Assembly (NCBI GenBank): GCA_910585715.1
Contig: CAJUEX010000031.1
Location: 1 to 35,933 of the forward strand
Length of the DNA: 35,933 nt
Direction of reading: 5' to 3'
DNA from: an uncultured Lachnospiraceae bacterium
GTDB lineage: Bacteria; Bacillota; Clostridia; Lachnospirales; Lachnospiraceae
Shown here: positions 23,608 through 32,132 of the stretch, piece by piece
Layout of the letters: each line of letters begins with the position of its first letter
Numbering within the stretch: the first letter of the stretch is position 1
The notes under the pieces: model-generated
What the model was told of the DNA's origin: nothing
Databases searched by the model: none
Seen by the model: the letters and a program-made list of their open reading frames with translations, nothing else
Program-made: the position numbers and the translations under genes

Positions 23608-23827
23608 AACAATTCAGCCCACAGCTTTCTCACTCAGAAATCAAAACCGGCAGCTGGCAGAAAGTGATTTCTAAAGGAGCCCTTATAAAAACGCCAGCGC
23701 TTAGCGAGGTTTTTTCGAGCTTAGCACTGCTGCGTTTTTATCAGAGCGGGAGCGTGGTGACGTAGAAACACTTTCTGTCTGCTGCCGGTTTTGATTTCTG
23801 TGTGAGAAAGCTGTGGGCTGAACTGTT
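23608..23827. repeat. Long imperfect palindrome B (65-bp arms)
   Basis: Bases 23608-23673 pair with 23763-23827 with few mismatches and one bulge. The loop has about 89 bases. The right arm runs into the stop codon of the acetyltransferase gene at 23826-23828. The inner arm and half the loop (23658-23707) recur at the window edge (46 of 50 identical), and 23729-23756 recurs inverted in palindrome A. The loop contains GCTTAGC twice. No coding capacity is present. Confidence 0.92.
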
Positions 23828-24341
23828 ACCGCACTAATTCTTTTTCATAACACCACCAGTTCTCTCCATACAGGTTAGATTCTCCTTTTCTCTCAAAATT
23901 CAGTTTTGCATAGGAACGAAGCGCCCTCACATTTGTTTTGCTCACAAGAAAATGCACGCTTTTATAATTTCTTTTTTTCAATTCCTCCATAACACTTTGC
24001 AGCATAAATCTTGCAAGCCCCTGATTCTGATAATCGTCTTTTATTGCCAGCCTTGCAAGCTCCGCCGCCGGCTTCAGGCTGTCAGACCAGCATGCCAGCC
24101 CGTCCACTTCACTATCATCATCTATGGATATTGCGCCGATGATTTCATCCTTTTCATTTCTTATAACAAAAATCGCCTGCCTCTTAAAATCATTTTCCAG
24201 AATTTCTTCATTTGGATAATCCATTGACCATGTGCAGCCTTTAGTTCCAATCATGGAACGATACAGGGACAGTATTGCCTGTTTATCCTTTAAGTCCGGA
24301 TGCAAGAATGTTATTTTTTTCATAAGTATGTGTTTCTCCAT
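23826..24341 (-). CDS. GNAT-family N-acetyltransferase
   Basis: The 171-residue protein has the GNAT fold with the acetyl-CoA-binding segment LARLAIKDDYQNQGLARFMLQ (the R/Q-x-x-G-x-G/A loop reads QNQGLA) and the C-terminal NVRALRSYAKLNFERKGE strand-helix. It probably acetylates an amine on a small molecule or protein. The ATG at 24341 is preceded by GGAGGAG. Its first 59 bases overlap the end of the upstream GGDEF gene in another frame, so translation should be coupled. Palindrome B touches its stop codon. Confidence 0.88.
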   Translation of the reverse strand: MEKHILMKKITFLHPDLKDKQAILSLYRSMIGTKGCTWSMDYPNEEILENDFKRQAIFVIRNEKDEIIGAISIDDDSEVDGLACWSDSLKPAAELARLAIKDDYQNQGLARFMLQSVMEELKKRNYKSVHFLVSKTNVRALRSYAKLNFERKGESNLYGENWWCYEKELVR

Positions 24342-26055
24342 AAAACTCCTCCGGCCTGCTTTGGCTTTCCTTCATGATTTTTTTATTTTCATACATAAGC
24401 CTGTCCGCCTGCTGGTAAATGTCCAGCAGTTTTTTCCCGGAATTTTCTTTTTTGTACAGGGCATAACCGTATGCAATGCTGATACGAAAAGCTTTATCCG
24501 GCTTCCGGTTATGCTCTGCCATCTTCCTTTTAAAGCTCATAAGTCCCTGCTCACAGCGTTGTTTCACACTGTTTCCGCTTATAAGCACGGCAAATTCATC
24601 TCCGCCGATACGGAAACAGTCCCCTCTTTGTCCTTCAAATGCGGACCTGATAATATCGGCGCTTTGCACAAGCATTCCGTCACCCAGATGATGTCCTAAA
24701 TTGTCATTGACAAATTTCAGGTCATTTACATCAAACATGACAACTGCCACCGCTGAAAGCCCATCCTTAATTTTCTCAAGCTCCTCCAGCTTTTCCTGAA
24801 ATGCCGTCCTGTTTCCGATTCCGGTAAGCCCGTCACGGTATGCAAGCTGGCTTACAAATTCTGCCCGTACTCCCAGCTTTACGGCATGGATAGTTCTCTC
24901 CAGACTGGAGCTTCCATAGCATATAATAAAAATCAAAAGACCGATACGGACAAACATTGCCGAATCATGGCTGTTCCCCTTATAAAACCGGATAATATCT
25001 ATTACAGTGGCTACTGAAATGCCGCAAAGCCCGATTCCCCGCAATACCTTGTAAATACTTTTCGTCTGGCTTTTTCCTTTTACAAAGGAATTGCTGATAA
25101 TCATATAAAGCATAATGATTGCCGACAATGCCAGCATAATGTGGGACAGCGGCAGCGTCTCATGTAAATCGGCAATATTCAGTACATGCAATGTGATACA
25201 TACTATAAATTCCAAAAACGACAATGCTGTAAATGCCGTGACTATAAATTTCTTTTTAAATCCATAGGCAGAATTCAGGTACAAAATCATGGGAATGGGA
25301 ATCAATATAAGGGAATAGCATGAAATTACCTGCAGCATACGGCTGTCACCCACAAAAAACTGAAGCAGATTCGTCTCTGCAGTACACCATACCGCAATGC
25401 TGACTGCAAACATTCCTAAATACATCAGTTCATGATTTTTCTGATTGGACATATTAATAGGAATATCCGCAACAATCAAAAGAATCCCTACAAACAAAAG
25501 CAGGATACAGCTGATAAATGCTATAACCTTATTTCCCACGATATCAAAAATAATTCCTGCCGGCAGTCCAATATACAAATTGTCCATCCCCGCCCTGGCA
25601 TCGCCATATGCCAGCGTAATCCGAACCTCTATTGGCTTTCCGGCCTCCCGGACGGAAACAGGAATGCAGTTCCACCGGGTTCCAAACGATTTTGTATAAA
25701 ACACATTGTCAGGCTCGTATGGCTGGTAGACTAATTTCCCGTCTATGTATACCTTATAAAATATATTTTTGCTTCGATAATAAAGGGCTGCCCCCTCTTC
25801 CAGCTTTTTCGGCAATGTATTATAAATGCTGAATTCTGTACCAGGTTCCGCCCCTGCAAGCTTATTCAAATGGGCCATATCCACCTGTCCTTCCTCTTTT
25901 GTGCTCCAACCTTTTGAAAAGTCAGAAGCTTCTGAAAAAGACTCTTCCCGAAAGGTTGGCCCTTTATACTGCATGCACATCCATACTATCATACATATGA
26001 ACACTGCCAGCATAAAGCCATACATGACATGATATTTCCTATTTGATTTTTCCAT
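24283..26055 (-). CDS. Membrane diguanylate cyclase (7TM-type sensor plus GGDEF)
   Basis: The 590-residue protein has a membrane helix at about 11-29, an outer domain of about 140 residues with a jelly-roll-like pattern, and seven further helices between about 172 and 380. This resembles 7TMR-DISM sensors. The C-terminal GGDEF domain (about 400-560) has the intact GGDEF motif at 484-488 and the metal-binding D442, so it should make c-di-GMP from two GTP. The inhibitory RxxD site is not found at its usual place, so product feedback may be lacking. It forms a unit with the acetyltransferase, which it overlaps by 59 bp. Confidence 0.9.
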   Translation of the reverse strand: MEKSNRKYHVMYGFMLAVFICMIVWMCMQYKGPTFREESFSEASDFSKGWSTKEEGQVDMAHLNKLAGAEPGTEFSIYNTLPKKLEEGAALYYRSKNIFYKVYIDGKLVYQPYEPDNVFYTKSFGTRWNCIPVSVREAGKPIEVRITLAYGDARAGMDNLYIGLPAGIIFDIVGNKVIAFISCILLLFVGILLIVADIPINMSNQKNHELMYLGMFAVSIAVWCTAETNLLQFFVGDSRMLQVISCYSLILIPIPMILYLNSAYGFKKKFIVTAFTALSFLEFIVCITLHVLNIADLHETLPLSHIMLALSAIIMLYMIISNSFVKGKSQTKSIYKVLRGIGLCGISVATVIDIIRFYKGNSHDSAMFVRIGLLIFIICYGSSSLERTIHAVKLGVRAEFVSQLAYRDGLTGIGNRTAFQEKLEELEKIKDGLSAVAVVMFDVNDLKFVNDNLGHHLGDGMLVQSADIIRSAFEGQRGDCFRIGGDEFAVLISGNSVKQRCEQGLMSFKRKMAEHNRKPDKAFRISIAYGYALYKKENSGKKLLDIYQQADRLMYENKKIMKESQSRPEEFYGETHTYEKNNILASGLKG

Positions 26056-26188
26056 TTTCTTTTATTTGTTTCCTTTCCAAAAGAATTTGTTACATATCGC
26101 AAAACTGCTGATTTTCTCTTTCACAACTATTTATTCTTTATTATTGATTATGGGCTATTTAAGAGGAAAATGCAACATTGTATGACAA

Positions 26189-26197
26189 ATTATACCA
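26189..26197 (-). promoter_or_regulatory. Possible extended -10 of the GGDEF gene
   Basis: TGGTATAAT on the minus strand, without a clear -35 box. The leader would be about 125 bases. The rest of the AT-rich 263-bp divergent gap shows nothing else on this strand. Confidence 0.3.
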
Positions 26198-26224
26198 TTT
26201 TTTCTCCTCTTTATCCTTTAAAAA

Positions 26225-26274
26225 GTGCAACTTATAGAAAGTCACTTGTTTTTACACACTAAAAATTATATAAA
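26225..26274 (+). promoter_or_regulatory. Promoter of LytTR cassette 2 with upstream dyad
   Basis: TTGTTT (26246-26251), 17 bases, TATAAA (26269-26274). Directly upstream a dyad, GTGCAACTT with AAGTCAC (26225-26245), ends where the -35 box begins. A second TGCAAC lies at 26171. This is the expected place of an activator such as the LytTR protein, but binding is inference. Confidence 0.6.
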
Positions 26275-26318
26275 GGTATCAGGAAAGCATTTGGAAAACA
26301 GAAAGTGAAAGGCAGAAT

Positions 26319-26762
26319 ATGAAGATAACATTACAGCAGGTAAATAAGGAATACGAGGAAATTATTATTAAATATGCACAGATGACAGAACGCATTGACA
26401 GTATTATAAAATATATTGAAGGGCAAAGCGGGCAGTTGCTTGGCAGCAGGGACGGACAGAAATCTGTAATCAGCATTCCGGCAATCCTTTATTTGGAAAG
26501 TGTGGAAGGCGTCACCTATCTGTATACGGAAAAAGAAGTATATCGGCTGAATCTTACTCTGGCGCTTTTTGAAAGTCTCTATGCCCGGGAAGGATTTTTC
26601 CGTTGCAGTAAGTCTATGATAATCAATATTTACCGGATAAAGAATTTAAAAAGCATATCCGGGAACCGAATCGACGTTACTATGGACAATGAGGAGCATG
26701 TGGTGATTTCCAGACATTATGCCAAGGAATTAAGAAGTGTATTAAGGGGGGATGCAAAATGA
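26319..26762 (+). CDS. LytTR-family transcriptional regulator
   Basis: The 147-residue protein has no receiver. An N-terminal helical part (about 1-45) precedes a LytTR domain (about 46-145) with FFRCSKSMIINIYRI and the terminal VVISRHYAKELRSVL. It is the first gene of a four-gene exporter cassette and overlaps the following membrane gene by 4 bp. It is a distant paralogue of the regulator at 17009-17446; both belong to the same type of cassette but the sequences are well diverged, so this is not a recent duplication. Confidence 0.9.
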   Translation: MKITLQQVNKEYEEIIIKYAQMTERIDSIIKYIEGQSGQLLGSRDGQKSVISIPAILYLESVEGVTYLYTEKEVYRLNLTLALFESLYAREGFFRCSKSMIINIYRIKNLKSISGNRIDVTMDNEEHVVISRHYAKELRSVLRGDAK

Positions 26763-27220
26763 AATGGTTCAAAAAATATCTGTTTTTTGAAGTAAGAATT
26801 GATTTTAAAACCTGTATATATTTTTTTATGATTTTGTTTTATTATTCTGTTTTCACAATTCTTCAGGGCAGACTGTCTGCAAGCATCATTATAATGGCGG
26901 AAATGATTGCCGCAGCCTATATGATTGGATATATACAGGTATATCTGCTGAAGAACTTTGATGAGGCTGATAGGCTTGGGCGTCAGGAAATCGTATCGGT
27001 TTTTCTCTGCTCCCTATTGTATACTTTTATAAGCTATTTTTTTAACTGGTATGACAGGAACATTCCTGCAACCGTGATTTTTCTTTTATATATGCTGCTT
27101 TGTTATTTATCCATATTTCTTGCCTATAAAGTAAAACGGGATATGGAAACGGCTGAATTGAACCGGGAACTGGAGTATTTTAAGAAAATGAAAAAACAAA
27201 ACGGAAAGGATGAGACATAA
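26759..27220 (+). CDS. DUF3021-like four-helix membrane protein
   Basis: The 153-residue protein has four membrane helices (about 16-36, 38-60, 76-96, 102-121) and a charged C-terminal tail with a coiled-coil look (about 124-150). Size, topology and position after a LytTR regulator match DUF3021 proteins. It probably restrains the regulator as in streptococcal LytTR regulatory systems (inference). It overlaps the regulator gene by ATGA, and the ATPase gene starts 2 bp after it. Confidence 0.75.
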   Translation: MKWFKKYLFFEVRIDFKTCIYFFMILFYYSVFTILQGRLSASIIIMAEMIAAAYMIGYIQVYLLKNFDEADRLGRQEIVSVFLCSLLYTFISYFFNWYDRNIPATVIFLLYMLLCYLSIFLAYKVKRDMETAELNRELEYFKKMKKQNGKDET

Positions 27221-27222
27221 AG

Positions 27223-28065
27223 ATGGAAAACAGGGAACCCGCAATAGAAATTGAGAATCTCACAAAAAAATACGGAAAACACAGAGGTGTCATAAATCTG
27301 TCTTTAAAAGTGGAACAGGGAGATATTTTCGGATTTTTAGGTCCTAACGGGGCAGGCAAGTCCACCACCATCCGAAGCCTGTTAGGATTGATTGCCTTTC
27401 AGGAAGGCAGGGCTTCCATTTTAGGCATGGATGTGAAAAGCAGGCAAAAGGACATACTAAAGCAAGTGGGCTATATGCCTTCGGAGGCTATATTCTATCC
27501 CTCCATGAAAGCAGGGGACATCATACGTTTTGCTGCAGATATGCGGAGGCTTGATTGCAAAAAGGAGGCTTCCATGCTGTGTGAGCGGCTTGGAGTGGAC
27601 CTGCATAAAAGAATTGATGAGCTTTCCCTTGGGAACCGGAAAAAAATCAGTATTGTATGCGCCATGCAGCATAAGCCGAAGCTTTTTATTTTTGACGAGC
27701 CTACCAGCGGCTTAGACCCGCTGATGCAGGCAGAATTTTTCAAGCTTATTTTAGAATATAACAAACAGGGGGCTGCCTGCTTCCTTTCCTCCCATGTGCT
27801 GTCAGAAATCAAAACCTATTGCAGACATGCGGCAATTATCAGAGAAGGACAGCTTATCTGCACCGACACGGTGGAAAATCTTACAAAGACCAATGCAAAA
27901 CGAATCCACATAATCAAAGACGGAAAGGAAGAAAATTTTGTATATAAAGGGGATTTGGACAAATTATTTGCAGGCTTTTCGGGACATCACATTGAAGATA
28001 TCACAATTGAAGAGCCGCAACTTGATGAAATATTTATGCACTATTATGAGGAGGGGCAGAAATGA
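27223..28065 (+). CDS. ABC transporter ATP-binding protein
   Basis: The 280-residue ATPase has Walker A GPNGAGKST at 40-48, the signature LSLGN at 135-139 and Walker B LFIFDEP at 154-160. It is of the CcmA/NatA-like class, with a C-terminal extension (about 225-280). It is coupled to the permease gene by a 4-bp overlap. The cassette is the second LytTR-controlled exporter of the window; the substrate is unknown. Confidence 0.93.
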   Translation: MENREPAIEIENLTKKYGKHRGVINLSLKVEQGDIFGFLGPNGAGKSTTIRSLLGLIAFQEGRASILGMDVKSRQKDILKQVGYMPSEAIFYPSMKAGDIIRFAADMRRLDCKKEASMLCERLGVDLHKRIDELSLGNRKKISIVCAMQHKPKLFIFDEPTSGLDPLMQAEFFKLILEYNKQGAACFLSSHVLSEIKTYCRHAAIIREGQLICTDTVENLTKTNAKRIHIIKDGKEENFVYKGDLDKLFAGFSGHHIEDITIEEPQLDEIFMHYYEEGQK

Positions 28066-28850
28066 CATTATATAAACATGAAATGAAACAAAACAGTAAG
28101 GGTTTTCTTATCTGGACCCTTTGTGTAGGCCTCACATGCCTTGGCTGTATTCTTTTGTATACCAGCTTAGAGAACTCTGTAAAGGACATAGCCGATTCCT
28201 TTTCCAACATGGGCTCCGTGTCTACGGCACTTGGTATGGATAAAATGAGCCTTGCCACCTTAAGGGGATATTATGCCACGGAAATCGCCATGATGCATAA
28301 CCTGTTGGGAGCCATGTTTGCCGCCATTCTCGGAACCGGACTTTTATCTAAGGAGGAAGCCGGGCATACTTCGGAATTTTTACATACCCTTCCCATCAGA
28401 AGGGAATGGGTGGTTTTCCAGAAATACCTGGCATTTTTAAGCAATATCCTGCTATTCAATCTGGTTTGTGCCGGAATGTACCTTCTTGGATTTTTGTACA
28501 TGGGAGAGGAAATAAACGGAAAAGAAATGGCACTGTTCCATTTTGCCACAAGCCTTATGCAGATTGAAATCGGAACTGTCTGCTTTCTGGTTTCCGCCTT
28601 TGTAAAGAGAAATCTGACAGGGGCAGGGCTTGGAATATCCATTATGCTTTTTGCCGCCGATATGATGTGCCGCATCTTACCGGCAATTGAAAACTTAAAA
28701 TATGTAACGCCCTTTTATTATTCCAATGCTGCCGATATTTTTACAGAGGGAAAGTTAAATGAAGCCATGTTGGCAATTGGTGCGGGGATTACAATTGTTT
28801 CTTTTCTGGCTGCCTTATTCAGATATAGCAGTAAAGATTTGGCACCTTAA
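28062..28850 (+). CDS. ABC-2 type transporter permease
   Basis: The 262-residue protein has six membrane helices, starting at about 15-34, and the coupling segment LLSKEEAGHTSEFLHTLPIRR typical of ABC-2 permeases next to NatA-like ATPases. It overlaps the ATPase gene by ATGA and ends the cassette. A strong terminator follows. Confidence 0.87.
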   Translation: MTLYKHEMKQNSKGFLIWTLCVGLTCLGCILLYTSLENSVKDIADSFSNMGSVSTALGMDKMSLATLRGYYATEIAMMHNLLGAMFAAILGTGLLSKEEAGHTSEFLHTLPIRREWVVFQKYLAFLSNILLFNLVCAGMYLLGFLYMGEEINGKEMALFHFATSLMQIEIGTVCFLVSAFVKRNLTGAGLGISIMLFAADMMCRILPAIENLKYVTPFYYSNAADIFTEGKLNEAMLAIGAGITIVSFLAALFRYSSKDLAP

Positions 28851-28863
28851 AAACGATATCCGA

Positions 28864-28893
28864 AAAAGGCTGCTCAAAACGGAGCAGCCTTTT
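28864..28893. terminator. Bidirectional terminator
   Basis: A perfect 12-bp stem (28864-28875 with 28882-28893), 6-base loop, A-run and T-run. It ends the rightward LytTR cassette and the leftward exporter operon. Confidence 0.9.
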
Positions 28894-28904
28894 CCATACA
28901 CTGT

Positions 28905-29303
28905 TTATTTAACAGCAGACATATACGTGCAATACAAGCTAGATATTTTCTCCTGAATCTGAAAATACGTATTCCTGACCCGCTCGTCCTTTGACAGCAG
29001 CAGGTAGCTTTCCGCTTTCAGAAGCTGAATCAGCTGATATTCCTTGTCATAGTAATAGACGTCGTTTTCTTCTCCCTTTGTAAGCTTCTTTAAATATATC
29101 TCCAAAACCTCCAAATACTTTCCGTCCGCTTCTCTTGCCCTGCACTTCTCCTGCCGGGCATTTAACATTCTTTCCATGTCATATGCAAACAGCCGTCCAT
29201 GCTGCTGTATGTCACATTGCCTGTAATATGCTCCGGACGACAGCTTCCATACCTTCTCCGGCTCCTTCTCATTTCCCCGGTCATCAATTTCCGGCACTTT
29301 CAT
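28905..29303 (-). CDS. Small helical protein of unknown function in exporter operon
   Basis: The 132-residue soluble protein is rich in charged and aromatic residues and appears largely helical, with a tyrosine-rich NDVYYYDKEYQLIQLLKAESYLL segment split over two helices. I recognise no family. The ATG at 29303 is preceded by GGAAAGG and overlaps the permease gene by 20 bp; a longer frame to 29360 is less likely. It is the last gene of a leftward ABC operon, so it may be an accessory of the transporter. Confidence 0.6.
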   Translation of the reverse strand: MKVPEIDDRGNEKEPEKVWKLSSGAYYRQCDIQQHGRLFAYDMERMLNARQEKCRAREADGKYLEVLEIYLKKLTKGEENDVYYYDKEYQLIQLLKAESYLLLSKDERVRNTYFQIQEKISSLYCTYMSAVK

Positions 29304-30105
29304 AAATGCTGGTGCCTTTCCGGAACAAAGCATATGCCACAAACCAGAATACAGCCGCAATTATACATTCCATTGCAATCACCCAGCCATTTCCGCCGGC
29401 ACCAAGGGTTCCTTCCACTCCAAGAAAATAGCTTGCCGGAAGGTATGCCACAAAAGCAAAGGGAATAATCCATGTAATAATGAATCGAATGCCTTTTGCA
29501 TATATTTCTGTAGGATACTTGGCAAAATTCGCCATTTCATATGCCACCTGCAAAAACGGACTGCTTGATTTGAGCCAGAAAGCCAAAGAGGCAAAAAGCA
29601 GCTTAACTGCTGTATAAATCACTGCTCCCGCTATTATAGAAACAAAAAACAGCACGATATGGATTCCGTCCACCACTACAATTCCCTTCATCAGACACCA
29701 TATAATCAGAATGCTTCCTACTAAAAGCTCACCAAGCGCATCTGGCTGCAGTTTTTCACTGATTACCTGAAAGAAAAGATTCATGGGACGAAGTAAATAT
29801 CTGTCAAAGTTCCCGGTAACCACAAGCCGCCATGCCAACAGCCATATATTATCCGTAAGCAAATGATCGATTCCTCTCGGAATCTGGGCAAATCCATAAA
29901 TGAAAATCAACTGGTCCAGCGTCCAGCCCTGTAAAGACGGAATCTGTTCAAACACCAGATATAAAAAGGCAATCCCCATAAACTGCGATAAAAAGAACCC
30001 GAACAGCCCCATGAGGAAGTCCACCTTTGACTGGAGGACTACTTTAAAAAACTGTGCAATTAAAACCTTGTACAGCCTCCAATATCTTTTTACTGTATGC
30101 ATCAT
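29284..30105 (-). CDS. ABC-2 family permease, second subunit
   Basis: The protein of 272-273 residues has about six membrane helices (VDFLMGLFGFFLSQFMGIAFLY and others) and the conserved F-x-R-Y-L-L-R-P segment (NFDRYLLRPMNLFFQ) that marks the paired permeases of the viologen-exporter-like ABC-2 family. The start is ATG-ATG at 30105/30102 behind AAGGGAG; the longer frame to 30156 crosses repeats and is rejected. It pairs with the permease at 30234-31052 to form a heterodimer. Confidence 0.85.
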   Translation of the reverse strand: MMHTVKRYWRLYKVLIAQFFKVVLQSKVDFLMGLFGFFLSQFMGIAFLYLVFEQIPSLQGWTLDQLIFIYGFAQIPRGIDHLLTDNIWLLAWRLVVTGNFDRYLLRPMNLFFQVISEKLQPDALGELLVGSILIIWCLMKGIVVVDGIHIVLFFVSIIAGAVIYTAVKLLFASLAFWLKSSSPFLQVAYEMANFAKYPTEIYAKGIRFIITWIIPFAFVAYLPASYFLGVEGTLGAGGNGWVIAMECIIAAVFWFVAYALFRKGTSIYESAGN

Positions 30106-30147
30106 AATTACTCCCTTCATAACATGGTGACACATTGCTGTTTCGTG

Positions 30148-30264
30148 CCAATACACTAACCGCCAAGCACTTCAAATTGTTTCTTACCAGCACTCTAACC
30201 GCCAAGCACTACAAATTATTTCTTGTCAGCACTCTAACCACCAAGCACTACAAGCCGCTTCGTA
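30148..30264. repeat. 39-bp tandem repeat, three copies
   Basis: Units begin at 30148, 30187 and 30226. The third unit is the last codons and stop of the permease gene at 30234 (rightmost bases diverge); the other two are duplicates behind the stop codon. Each holds CTAACCGCCAAGCACT or a one-base variant. They spread into the leader of the next gene. The period and lack of spacers rule out a CRISPR array. Confidence 0.9.
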
Positions 30265-31052
30265 ACCTGCTTCCAGATAATACTGCCCAAAACATATAAA
30301 ATCACTACCCATGCCGCCTGCCTTACCAGCACAAAACACAGCTCACTGCCATTGTACTTTCCAAGGTAAATCATAACCGGCGTATATACCATGGATGAAA
30401 ACGGCAGAAAATCAAACACCTTCTGCACGGCTCCCGGAAAAAAGCTAAGAGGTATCAGCTGCCCGGTGAGAAAACTGATAAGCGCTTCCTTTGCCATAAG
30501 CATTCCGAAAATATAGGTTGTAAAAAATGCAACCATTCCAAAGCAGAAATCAAACAAAACACAGATTAAAAAGCTCATGATACAGCTTAACAGATACAAT
30601 AAAATATTCCCAATGCCCGTCACCTGCATTCCAAGCATCTTTACCTTGTAAATTTCCAACCCAATCCAAATGAATATCCCGGGCACAAGAAAGTGGTAAA
30701 CTGCCTGCCCCATTGCCCTTGAAATCAGGCTAATCCGATAATCAATAGGCTTTATCAGATTCATTGCTATCATTCCCTCTACCACATCCATGCTGACCCA
30801 GTCTGAAATGGTAATCATAACCATGGACGTGGTTACATATGTCATAAATACATATACAATCATTTCATTTCTCGTAAGATTTCCCAGTATTCCGTCTCCT
30901 GAACTTCCATATATGGCCATCCAAAGAAAATATTGAATGAAAGAACTGAAAAGGCTGATAAATATGAACAAATAAAATGCCCCTTTATATGCCATCTGCC
31001 GTTTCAGTTCATTGGATGCAAAGGGAAAATAAATCCGTAATTTCTTTTTCAT
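30234..31052 (-). CDS. ABC-2 family permease, first subunit
   Basis: The 272-residue protein has six membrane helices and the IAMNLIKPIDYRISLISRAMG coupling region, the counterpart of the R-P segment in its partner. It belongs to the ABC-2 permease pairs (DUF990/viologen-exporter-like). The gene follows the ATPase gene by 15 bp. Its 3' end has been copied twice as a 39-bp repeat into the following gap. Confidence 0.85.
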   Translation of the reverse strand: MKKKLRIYFPFASNELKRQMAYKGAFYLFIFISLFSSFIQYFLWMAIYGSSGDGILGNLTRNEMIVYVFMTYVTTSMVMITISDWVSMDVVEGMIAMNLIKPIDYRISLISRAMGQAVYHFLVPGIFIWIGLEIYKVKMLGMQVTGIGNILLYLLSCIMSFLICVLFDFCFGMVAFFTTYIFGMLMAKEALISFLTGQLIPLSFFPGAVQKVFDFLPFSSMVYTPVMIYLGKYNGSELCFVLVRQAAWVVILYVLGSIIWKQVTKRLVVLGG

Positions 31053-31067
31053 ATGCCCTCCCCATCT

Positions 31068-32090
31068 CTACACTGCCTTGCCTTCAATCCCATGATTGTA
31101 GATTTCCTTTACGATTTCGGCAAGCTCTGTTTCCTGTATCTGAATATCCTTTACCTCCGTCACTTCCATAACCGCATTCATCACCTGGGGAACCTGCAGC
31201 TTGTGTTTGTCAAAGGTAACTGACAGGATTTTGTTTTCTTCATCAAACTCCATACAGCATTCCTCTGAAGAAGCCCCCAGCTTTTCTGCCAGATTAAGCC
31301 CTTTGAGCTTTTCCTGCTTCTTTACTTCCATGGACACCTTCCGCCTTGTACCATAAGTGTCTTTTAATTCCTCCAAAGAGCCATCATAAATTTTCTTTCC
31401 CTCATCAATAATAATGATTCGGCTGCACAGCTCCTCAATATCCCCAATATCATGAGTCGTCAGAATAACTGTGGTCTGATATTTTTCATTGATGATTTTT
31501 ATAGCTTTCCGGATATTGTCCTTTACTACCAGGTCCAGCCCTATGGTAGGCTCATCCAGATACAATACCTTTGGATTATGTAACAGCGCCGCTCCTAAAT
31601 CCGCTCTCATCCTCTGTCCTAAAGACAAGGTCCGCACCGGACTGGAGAAAAATTCCGGCAGTCCCAGCACCTCATTTAAAAACTTCATGCGCTCCTTATA
31701 ATCTTCATCCGACACATTATAGACTTCCTTTAAAATGGTAAAGGACTCGCTAAGAGGCAAATCCCACCAAAGCTGGGTCCTCTGTCCGAAAACAACGCCG
31801 ATGTTCTGGGCATTATCCTTCCGGTTCTTACTTGGGTCAATGCCGTTTATAATGCATTCTCCATGTGTAGGCTTCAAAATCCCCGTCATCATTTTAATGG
31901 TGGTGGACTTCCCGGCGCCATTGCTTCCAATGTAGCCTACTATTTCCCCATCCTCAATGGAAAAGGATATGTCCTCTACCGCCTTTTTCACCACCTTTTC
32001 ATTGGAAAAAAGTCCTTTTATGGCTCCCTTCAAGCCTGGGTATTTCTTTGGAGACACAAACTCCTTGCTAACGTGCTTTACTTCTATCAT
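31068..32090 (-). CDS. ABC transporter ATP-binding protein
   Basis: The 340-residue ATPase has Walker A GSNGAGKST at 55-63, a WWD segment in FGQRTQLWWDLP typical of this exporter group, the signature LSLGQ at 155-159 and Walker B VLYLDEP at 175-181. A C-terminal domain of about 100 residues (after 240) is of the NodI/DrrA-like kind. GGAGG stands 5 bases before the ATG. With two permeases it makes a three-component exporter; members of this family export cationic dyes or unknown compounds. Confidence 0.92.
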   Translation of the reverse strand: MIEVKHVSKEFVSPKKYPGLKGAIKGLFSNEKVVKKAVEDISFSIEDGEIVGYIGSNGAGKSTTIKMMTGILKPTHGECIINGIDPSKNRKDNAQNIGVVFGQRTQLWWDLPLSESFTILKEVYNVSDEDYKERMKFLNEVLGLPEFFSSPVRTLSLGQRMRADLGAALLHNPKVLYLDEPTIGLDLVVKDNIRKAIKIINEKYQTTVILTTHDIGDIEELCSRIIIIDEGKKIYDGSLEELKDTYGTRRKVSMEVKKQEKLKGLNLAEKLGASSEECCMEFDEENKILSVTFDKHKLQVPQVMNAVMEVTEVKDIQIQETELAEIVKEIYNHGIEGKAV

Positions 32091-32132
32091 AACTTCCTCC
32101 CTGTTACGGTGCCTTTGACCTGCAGACGTTTT

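Noticed and set aside
30148..30264. Short CRISPR array
   Set aside because: Units are contiguous with no unique spacers, and the last unit is coding sequence of the permease gene.
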